A stretch of 64,000 nucleotides of DNA from Streptomyces smaragdinus. Its GTDB lineage: Bacteria; Actinomycetota; Actinomycetes; Streptomycetales; Streptomycetaceae. The notes under the pieces were generated by a model. The model did no database searches. It saw nothing but the letters and a program-made list of their open reading frames with translations, and was not told the origin of the DNA. Shown here in pieces: positions 58,590 through 64,000 of this stretch (position 1 is the stretch's first letter; each line of letters begins with the position of its first letter). The translations under genes were made by a program, and so were the position numbers. The stretch covers positions 62,001 to 126,000 of the forward strand of contig NZ_WEGJ01000013.1 in NCBI RefSeq assembly GCF_009604385.1. The letters run 5' to 3'.

Positions 58590-59330
58590 ATGAGAGTTGC
58601 CGTCGCGGGAGCCACCGGACTCGTCGGCTCCGCCACCGTCACCCGCCTGCGCGAACACGACGTCGAGGTCGTCCCCCTCTCCCGCCGCACCGGCACCGAT
58701 CTGCTCACCGGCGAGGGCCTGGACGAGGCGCTGCGCGGCGTGCACGTCGTCGTCGACGCCACGGACTCCGCCCTGCGCACGGGGGAGGCGGCGTCGTACT
58801 TCTTCCGCCGCGCCACCGCCAATCTGCTGGCGTCCGGCGCCGCGGCGGGCGTCGCCCACCACGTCGTCGCGTCGATGGTCGGCGCCGGGCCCAAGTGCCC
58901 CGGGTACTTCGGGGCGAAGGGGCTGCAGGAGGAGCAGGTGCGGCGGTCGGTGATCCCGCACTCGATCGTGCGCGCGGCGCCGTCCTTCGAGGCCATCGAG
59001 GCGATGGTGCTGGCGGACACGGACTGGGACATCCTGTGCGTCCCGCCCGCGCTCACCCGCCCGCTGGCCACGGACGACGTGGCGACGGCGCTGGCCCATG
59101 TCGCCGTCGGGCTGCCGCTGTTCGGGGCGCTGGACGTGGCCGGGCCCGAGGGGTACCGGCTCGACGACTTCGTGGGCAAGCTCCTCGCCGCCCGGGGGGA
59201 CGCGCGCGAGGTCGTCGCCGACGAGCGGACCGGGATGTACGACACCGTGCTGGAGGAGTACGCGCTGCTCCCCGACGCCCGGGCCCGGCTGGGCCGTACG
59301 ACGTTCGACCAGTGGCTCGCGCGGGTCTGA
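58590..59330 (+). CDS. NmrA-like NAD(P)-binding protein, second paralogue
   Basis: Encodes 246 residues from ATG 58590; AAAGGGA lies ~8 bp and GGAGG ~15 bp upstream. MRVAVAGATGLVGSATVTRLREHDVEVVPLSRRTGTD is the Rossmann nucleotide-binding start. HHVVASMVGAGPKCPGYFGAKGLQEEQVRRS contains the position of the SDR Tyr-x3-Lys as YFGAK, so catalysis is possible. It differs clearly from the paralogue at 55271. aceE starts 24 bp after its stop, so the two probably form an operon under the dre-type promoter. Confidence 0.9.
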   Translation: MRVAVAGATGLVGSATVTRLREHDVEVVPLSRRTGTDLLTGEGLDEALRGVHVVVDATDSALRTGEAASYFFRRATANLLASGAAAGVAHHVVASMVGAGPKCPGYFGAKGLQEEQVRRSVIPHSIVRAAPSFEAIEAMVLADTDWDILCVPPALTRPLATDDVATALAHVAVGLPLFGALDVAGPEGYRLDDFVGKLLAARGDAREVVADERTGMYDTVLEEYALLPDARARLGRTTFDQWLARV

Positions 59331-59354
59331 GACACCCCGGGCAGAGAGGCAGCA

Positions 59355-62039
59355 ATGAACGCACCGAACCGGCCGGCCATCCCCCTCGCGGCCAGCGAAC
59401 TCGACCAGGTCCCCGACCGCGACGCCGAGGAGACCCGCGAATGGCAGGCCTCCCTCGACGCCGTCATCCGCAACGCCGGCCCCGACCGCGCCGTGTACCT
59501 GCTGCGGCGGCTGCACGAGTACGCGGCCCGCAGCGGCGCCACCGCCCCCGGCCTGCTGACCACCGACCCCCTCAACACCGTCGCCGCCTCCGCGCAGCCC
59601 CCGTACCCCGGTGACCTCGCCATGGAGAAGCGGATCACCGCCCTCAACCGGTGGAACGCCGCCGCCATGGTCACCCGCGGCTCCCGGCTGGGACTCGGCG
59701 GGCACATCGCCACGTACGCCTCGGCGGCCTGGCTGTACGAGGTGGGCTTCGAGCACTTCTTCCGCGGCAAGGACCGCGACGGCTCCGGCGACCAGCTCTA
59801 CGTCCAGGGCCACGCCTCGCCCGGCATCTACGCCCGCGCGTTCCTCGAGGGCCGGCTGACCCAGGAGCAGCTCGACAGCTTCCGCCGCGAGACCGGCGGC
59901 CACGGACTGCCCTCGTACCCACACCCGCGGCGGCTGCCCTGGCTCTGGGAGTTCCCCACCGTCTCCATGGGCCTGGGCCCGCTGGCCGCCGTCTACCAGG
60001 CGCGCTTCAACCGCTATCTGCTGAACCGGGGCATCAAGGACACCTCCCGCTCCCACGTCTGGGCGTTCCTCGGCGACGGCGAGATCGACGAGCCCGAGTC
60101 GACGGCCGCCCTCGAACTCGCCGCCCGCGACGGCCTGGACAACCTCACCTTCGTCGTCAACTGCAACCTCCAGCGGCTCGACGGCCCGGTCCGCGCCAAC
60201 ACCGCGATCGTGCAGGAGCTGGAGGCCCGCTTCCGCGGCGCCGGCTGGCGCGTCGTCAAGACCCTCTGGGGCGAGGCCTGGGACCCGCTGCTGGCGCGGG
60301 ACACCGACCGGTCCCTCGTCCGGCGGCTCGCGGAGATCCCCGACGCCCAGTTCCAGACGTACGGGGCGCGCGACGCCGCGTACGTACGGGAGCACTTCTT
60401 CACCGGCGACACCCTGGCGGCGCTGGGCGCCGGGCTGGACGACCGGCGGATCACCGAGCTGTTCGCGACCTCGCGCGGCGGGCACGAGCCGCTGAAGGTC
60501 CACGCCGCCTACCGGGCGGCCCTCGACACGGGGGAGGGGCCGTCCGTCGTCCTGGCGCAGACGGTGAAGGGCTACACGCTCGGGTCGGCGTTCGAATCCC
60601 GTAACGCCAACCACCAGATGAAGAAGCTCACCATGGACCAGTTCCGCACCATGCGCGACCTGCTGGAGCTGCCGATCCCCGACAGCGCGCTGGCCGGCGA
60701 CCTGGTGCCGTACTGGCATCCCGGCGAGGACTCGCCCGAGGTCCGCTATCTGCGCGAGCGGCGCGCCGCCCTGGAGGGCTTCGTGCCCGTGCGCCGGGTG
60801 GTGGACCGGCCGCTGAAGCAGCCGCCGGCGAAGGCGTTCGCGGCGCCGGAGAAGGGCTTCGGCAAGCAGGAGGTCGCCACCACCATGGCGCTCGTGCGCC
60901 TGGTCAAGGACCTGATGCAGGACCCGGAGACGGGCGCGCGCTGGGTACCGATCGTGCCCGACGAGGCGCGGACGTTCGGGATGGAGTCGCTGTTCCCCAA
61001 GGCCGGGATCTACTCGCCGCTGGGGCAGAACTACGACCCCGTGGACGCCGACCAGCTGCTGCACTACCGGGAGGCCACCGACGGCCAGCTGATCGACGAG
61101 GGCATCACCGAGGCCGGTTCGCTGGCCGAGTTCACGGCGGCGGCCACCGCGTACGCCACCCACGGCGAGCCGATGATCCCCTTCTACATCTTCTACGCCA
61201 TGTTCGGCTTCCAGCGCACCGGCGACCAGTTCTGGGCGCTGGGCGACCAGATGGGCCGCGGCTTCGTCGTCGGCGCGACGGCCGGCCGCACCACCATGAC
61301 CGGCGAGGGCCTGCAGCACGCCGACGGCCACTCCCTGCTGCTGGCGTCCACCAACCCGGCCGCCGTCAGCTACGACCCGGCTTTCGCGTACGAGATCGCG
61401 GTGATCGTCCGCGAGGGGCTGCGCCGGATGTACGGCGACCGGCCGGAGGACGTCTTCTACTACCTCACCGTCTACAACGAGCCCAAGCGCCAGCCGGCGA
61501 TGCCGGCCGGCCCCTCGGTGGAGGAAGGCATCGTCCGCGGCATCTACCGCTTCCGCCAGGCCGAGCCCCGCGGCGTCGGCCCGCGCATCCAGCTGCTGGC
61601 CTCCGGGACCGCCATCCACTGGGCGCTCGAGGCCCAGGAGCTGCTCGCCGGCCAGTGGGGGGTGCTCGCCGACGTCTGGTCGGTGACGAGCTGGACCGAG
61701 CTGCGGCGCGACGCGCTCGAGGCCGACCGGGCGCGGCTGCGCGGCGAGGAACGGACGCCGTACGTGACGGCCGCGCTGGCGGACGCGACGGGGCCGGTGC
61801 TCGCCGTGAGCGACTGGATGCGGCAGGTGCCCGACCAGATCAGCCAGTGGGTCGGACACGACTACTCGTCCCTGGGCACCGACGGCTTCGGCCTGTCGGA
61901 CACCCGCGAGGCCGTCCGGCGCTACTTCCGGGTCGACCCCGAGTCGATCACCCTGGCCGCCCTGGACCAGCTGGCCCGGGCGGGCGTCGTCGACGCGGAC
62001 ACCGTCGCCGAGGCCCGGGAGCGTTACCGGATGGGGTGA
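59355..62039 (+). CDS. aceE: Pyruvate dehydrogenase E1 component, homodimeric type
   Basis: Encodes 894 residues, the usual AceE length. Conserved blocks: AAMVTRGSRLGLGGHIATYASAAWLYEVGFEHFFRG, GDQLYVQGHASPGIYARAFLEGR, and the thiamine diphosphate/Mg2+ motif GDGEIDEPES...GLDNLTFVVNCNLQ (~240-275). The mobile loop region (TLWGEAWDPLLARD, VKGYTLGSAFESRNANHQMKKL) and the C-terminal transketolase-like part (FGFQRTGDQFWALGDQMGRGFVVGATAGRTTMTGEGLQHADGHS) follow. It decarboxylates pyruvate and passes the acetyl group to the E2 lipoyl domain. E2/E3 genes are not nearby. Streptomycetes often carry more than one aceE; the dre-type element suggests this one may be tied to aminosugar catabolism. Confidence 0.96.
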   Translation: MNAPNRPAIPLAASELDQVPDRDAEETREWQASLDAVIRNAGPDRAVYLLRRLHEYAARSGATAPGLLTTDPLNTVAASAQPPYPGDLAMEKRITALNRWNAAAMVTRGSRLGLGGHIATYASAAWLYEVGFEHFFRGKDRDGSGDQLYVQGHASPGIYARAFLEGRLTQEQLDSFRRETGGHGLPSYPHPRRLPWLWEFPTVSMGLGPLAAVYQARFNRYLLNRGIKDTSRSHVWAFLGDGEIDEPESTAALELAARDGLDNLTFVVNCNLQRLDGPVRANTAIVQELEARFRGAGWRVVKTLWGEAWDPLLARDTDRSLVRRLAEIPDAQFQTYGARDAAYVREHFFTGDTLAALGAGLDDRRITELFATSRGGHEPLKVHAAYRAALDTGEGPSVVLAQTVKGYTLGSAFESRNANHQMKKLTMDQFRTMRDLLELPIPDSALAGDLVPYWHPGEDSPEVRYLRERRAALEGFVPVRRVVDRPLKQPPAKAFAAPEKGFGKQEVATTMALVRLVKDLMQDPETGARWVPIVPDEARTFGMESLFPKAGIYSPLGQNYDPVDADQLLHYREATDGQLIDEGITEAGSLAEFTAAATAYATHGEPMIPFYIFYAMFGFQRTGDQFWALGDQMGRGFVVGATAGRTTMTGEGLQHADGHSLLLASTNPAAVSYDPAFAYEIAVIVREGLRRMYGDRPEDVFYYLTVYNEPKRQPAMPAGPSVEEGIVRGIYRFRQAEPRGVGPRIQLLASGTAIHWALEAQELLAGQWGVLADVWSVTSWTELRRDALEADRARLRGEERTPYVTAALADATGPVLAVSDWMRQVPDQISQWVGHDYSSLGTDGFGLSDTREAVRRYFRVDPESITLAALDQLARAGVVDADTVAEARERYRMG

Positions 62040-62103
62040 CGGCGGGCCGGGCGAGCCGGGGCAAAGGGCGCGCGTAGCATCGGTCTCCCAGGTAAGGAGA
62101 CTG

Positions 62104-63009
62104 ATGCACGGCCCGCACGACAACGACGCACCCGACACCCTCGACGACGCGGTACGGGACTTCATGGCCGTCCGCCGGCGCCTCTTCGGCGTCGCGTACC
62201 GCATCCTGGGCAGCGCCGCGGAGGCCGAGGACGTCGTCCAGGACGCCTGGCTGCGCTGGCAGGCCACCGACCGCACGGTGGTCAAGGACCCGACGGCGTT
62301 CCTCATCACGGTGACCGCGCGGCTGGCCGTCAACGTCGCGAAGTCCGCCCGCGTCCGGCGCGAGACGTATCCCGGCCCCTGGCTGCCCGAGCCCGTCGAC
62401 ACCACCGCCGACCCGCAGCTGGGCGCCGAGCGGGGCGGCGCGCTGGACCTCGCGGTGCTGCTCCTGCTGGAGAAGCTGAATCCGCTGGAGCGGGCCGCGT
62501 ACGTACTGCGCGAGGCCTTCGACTACCCGTACGCGCAGATCGCCGCGATGCTCGAGTCGAAGGAGGCGACCGTACGGCAGTACGTCAGCCGCGCCCGCCG
62601 GCATCTGGCGGGCGAACGCCGCGAGAGCGTCGGCGCAAAGGCGCACAAGCGGCTGATGGAGGTCTTCCTGAAGGCCGCGCAGACCGGCGACCTGAAGGGC
62701 CTGGAGGAGGTTCTGACGGACGACGTCGTCAGCTACTCCGACGGCGGCGGCATCCGCAACGCGTCGCGGATCCCGGTCGCCGGACGGACCCGCGTCGCCC
62801 GCTACCTCGCCGCGTTCGCCCCGCGCTTCTGGCCGGAGGCCGAGGTGCGCTGGGTCGAGGCCAACGGCAGCCCCGGCGTGCTGGTCTCGCACGCCGGCGA
62901 GGCCGTGGCGCTGCTGCTCACGGACGTGTCGGAGCGCGGCGTCGAGCGGATCATGTGGGTCATGAACCCGGAAAAGCTCGACCCGTACGTGGCCTCCCTG
63001 GGGAACTGA
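62104..63009 (+). CDS. ECF41-family RNA polymerase sigma factor (SigJ-like)
   Basis: Encodes 301 residues with AAGGAGACTG before ATG 62104. Sigma region 2 is FMAVRRRLFGVAYRILGSAAEAEDVVQDAWLRW; region 4 is LLLLEKLNPLERAAYVLREAFDYPYAQIAAMLESKEATVRQYVSRAR. The linker WLPEPV and a ~100-residue SnoaL-like C-terminal domain with the YSDGGGI version of the DGGGK motif identify ECF41. In this family the C-terminal domain replaces a separate anti-sigma factor. ECF41 sigmas usually control a neighbouring carboxymuconolactone decarboxylase or oxidoreductase gene; none is evident here. Its last codons form one arm of the downstream terminator. Confidence 0.94.
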   Translation: MHGPHDNDAPDTLDDAVRDFMAVRRRLFGVAYRILGSAAEAEDVVQDAWLRWQATDRTVVKDPTAFLITVTARLAVNVAKSARVRRETYPGPWLPEPVDTTADPQLGAERGGALDLAVLLLLEKLNPLERAAYVLREAFDYPYAQIAAMLESKEATVRQYVSRARRHLAGERRESVGAKAHKRLMEVFLKAAQTGDLKGLEEVLTDDVVSYSDGGGIRNASRIPVAGRTRVARYLAAFAPRFWPEAEVRWVEANGSPGVLVSHAGEAVALLLTDVSERGVERIMWVMNPEKLDPYVASLGN

Positions 63010-63038
63010 ACGGGGCCGGCGGAGTCCCCAGGGAGGCC
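62991..63038. terminator. Bidirectional terminator overlapping the end of the sigma factor gene
   Basis: GGCCTCCCTGGGGA (62991-63004) pairs perfectly with TCCCCAGGGAGGCC (63025-63038), a 14-bp stem. The left arm lies in the final codons of the sigma gene; the right arm ends 3 bp before the end of the convergent ferredoxin gene. Confidence 0.8.
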
Positions 63039-63040
63039 GG

Positions 63041-63418
63041 TCAGGGGGCGGGGAACCAGACGTCCACGATCGCCGGGTCCTCCTTGCCGATCCCGAAGAG
63101 GGAGATCTCCTTCTTGTGCGCGCTCTGCGGGGGCAGCGCCGCGACCACCGGATGATCGCCGCCGGTGAGCGCCGGCCCGCCCCCGCCGGGGAAGAACTCG
63201 GCGTTCACCGCCGTCCAGTGCGCGTACTCCGCGGGCACGTCCGCCTCGTAGAAGATCGCCTCCACCGGGCACACCGGCTCGCACGCGTGACAGTCCACGC
63301 ACGCCACCGGGTCGATGTAGAGCGTCCGGCCGCCGGCCACGATGCAGTCCACGGGGCACTCGGCCACACAGGCCAGGTCCATCACGTCGACGCAGGGCTG
63401 GGCAATGACGTACGTCAT
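63041..63418 (-). CDS. fdxA: 7Fe ferredoxin (FdxA type)
   Basis: Encodes 125 residues. Cys9, Cys17, Cys21 and Cys25 plus Cys40, Cys43, Cys46 and Cys50 (PCVDVMDLACVAECPVDC; ACVDCHACEPVCPVEAIFYEAD) give the [3Fe-4S]/[4Fe-4S] pattern of actinobacterial FdxA. The C-terminal ~60 residues (WTAVNAEFFPGGGGPALTGGDHPVV) are the usual helix-loop extension. It shuttles electrons in the cytosol to cytochromes P450 or other oxidoreductases. It is divergent from a succinate dehydrogenase/fumarate reductase flavoprotein gene, with a shared operator-like inverted repeat. Confidence 0.95.
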   Translation of the reverse strand: MTYVIAQPCVDVMDLACVAECPVDCIVAGGRTLYIDPVACVDCHACEPVCPVEAIFYEADVPAEYAHWTAVNAEFFPGGGGPALTGGDHPVVAALPPQSAHKKEISLFGIGKEDPAIVDVWFPAP

Positions 63419-63478
63419 CTTCTCCTCTTCCGGGTCATGAGCGGCCGGTACGAGGGATGACCGGACGGCGGCCCGGGA

Positions 63479-63511
63479 TGTGACACCCGCGACAGTCCGG
63501 CCCGTGTCACA
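63479..63511. promoter_or_regulatory. Inverted repeat TGTGACAC-N17-GTGTCACA between ferredoxin and flavoprotein genes
   Basis: Perfect 8-bp arms at 63479-63486 and 63504-63511, centred ~75 bp from both divergent starts. The left half (GTGAC-N6-GACAG, 63480-63495) also resembles a CRP-type site with one mismatch. Confidence 0.5.
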
Positions 63512-63565
63512 GGGCCCGGACCTGCCCGGTCCTATCGGTGAAATCCTTTGTGATCGGAGTGGACC

Positions 63566-64000
63566 GTGACTGTCACCGAACAACGACTTTCCACCATGGT
63601 GCTGGTGATCGGTACGGGCGGAGCGGGTCTGCGCGCCGCGATCGAGCTGGCCGAGGCCGGGATCGACGTCCTCGCGGTCGGGAAGCGTCCCAAGGACGAC
63701 GCGCACACCGCGCTTGCCGCCGGCGGCATCAACGCGGCCCTGGCCACCATGGACCCGGAGGACTCCTGGCAGCAGCACGCGGCGGACACCCTGAAGGAGA
63801 GCTATCTGCTCGCCGACCCGCGCACCGTCGAGGTCGTGACCCGGGGCGCCGCCCGCGGCATCGACGACCTGGAGCGCTACGGCATGGCCTTCGCGCGCGA
63901 GCAGGACGGCCGGATCTCGCAGCGCTTCTTCGGCGCCCACAAGTTCCGCCGCACCGCCTTCGCCGGCGACTACACCGGGCTGGAGATCCAGCGCACGCTG
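63566..64000 (+). CDS. Succinate dehydrogenase / fumarate reductase flavoprotein subunit (5' part)
   Basis: 145 codons are present from GTG 63566 (GGAG 6-9 bp upstream); the gene continues beyond the window. The FAD-binding Rossmann motif is MVLVIGTGGAGLRAAIELAEAGIDVLAVGK. The region carrying the covalent-flavin His in this family appears as DAHTALAAGGINAAL, followed by WQQHAADTLKESYLLADPRTVEVVTRGAARGIDDLERYGMAF. This is the SdhA/FrdA/NadB family; the spacing and the TxRGAARGIDDLE block favour a quinone-linked SdhA/FrdA subunit over L-aspartate oxidase, but the diagnostic C-terminus is missing. Confidence 0.88.
   Translation, partial: MTVTEQRLSTMVLVIGTGGAGLRAAIELAEAGIDVLAVGKRPKDDAHTALAAGGINAALATMDPEDSWQQHAADTLKESYLLADPRTVEVVTRGAARGIDDLERYGMAFAREQDGRISQRFFGAHKFRRTAFAGDYTGLEIQRTL

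Noticed and set aside
58524..62405. Minus-strand frame of ~1290 codons opposite aceE
   Set aside because: aceE is a textbook match on the plus strand; the antisense frame shows only Arg/Gly/Val-rich shadow sequence and no ribosome binding site.
1..64000. tRNA/rRNA genes, CRISPR arrays, insertion sequences or phage attachment sites
   Set aside because: Looked for cloverleaf-like stretches, regularly spaced repeats, transposase-like frames and flanking duplications; found none.

Overview
The window reads as chromosomal DNA of a Streptomyces or close relative. Supporting signs are very high GC with third-position bias, many GTG starts, purine-rich ribosome binding sites and frequent 4-bp overlaps. 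It also carries typical streptomycete families: a SARP regulator, the ATP-binding/HTH/DUF397 module, SpoIIE-type phosphatase, TipA-type MerR, ECF41 sigma factor, CebR and DasR operators, and rare TTA codons confined to regulators. I see no rRNA, tRNA, CRISPR array, prophage or transposase.

Layout. 1-5.6 kb: end of a secreted Ig-like protein, a small secreted protein, a lipoprotein behind a 48-bp palindrome, the divergent ATP-binding / HTH-DUF397 module, a HAD hydrolase, a membrane PH-like protein and a small I36-like secreted protein. 5.7-10.1 kb: an AraC regulator with an early TTA codon, converging on a six-gene minus-strand operon. That operon encodes a cobalt-type nitrile hydratase/thiocyanate hydrolase split into three subunits, an aquaporin, an unknown protein and a HoxN-family Ni/Co transporter. 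10.2-16.5 kb: a TPR protein with a degenerate P-loop, a glycerophosphotransferase-like gene interrupted by a (GCTCCCG)5 repeat that shifts its frame, and a lectin-DUF11 surface protein. 16.5-26.7 kb: two paralogous ATPase/FtsX-permease transporters on either side of a two-component system, a small TTA-containing SARP and an M23 peptidase. 26.8-31.8 kb: TerB-like protein, S9 peptidase, RibD/DHFR-like reductase and phosphodiester glycosidase. 31.8-36.4 kb: polysaccharide degradation (esterase, CebR-controlled GH5-FN3-CBM3 endoglucanase, AA10 LPMO-CBM2). 36.4-46.2 kb: a second degenerate NTPase, an AsnC-like regulator, a terpene synthase, an alkylsulfatase, a TipA-like MerR, a PIG-L deacetylase and a GH18 chitinase with a DasR-type site between -35 and -10. 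46.3-58.4 kb: MgtE, GntR, a 59-aa SPOR protein, two ATP-binding/SpoIIE signalling proteins, a repeat cluster, PspA with a TPM-domain partner, an NmrA-type protein, a PBP4-like carboxypeptidase and a zinc-ribbon protein. 58.4-64 kb: a chitinase-type promoter element ahead of an NmrA-type gene and aceE, then an ECF41 sigma factor, 7Fe ferredoxin and the start of a succinate dehydrogenase/fumarate reductase flavoprotein.

How the parts work together. The most coherent units are the cobalt hydratase operon (enzyme subunits plus metal supply plus a channel), the cellulose unit (GH5 and LPMO, derepressed by cellooligosaccharides through CebR), the chitin unit (GH18 with a DasR site, possibly extended to aceE by a second such element), and the envelope-stress pair PspA/TPM. 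The strongest candidates for new biology are the repeat-interrupted surface-polymer transferase gene, the three-subunit hydratase operon with an aquaporin, and the 48-bp palindrome. All names come from reading the translations and were not checked against a database.
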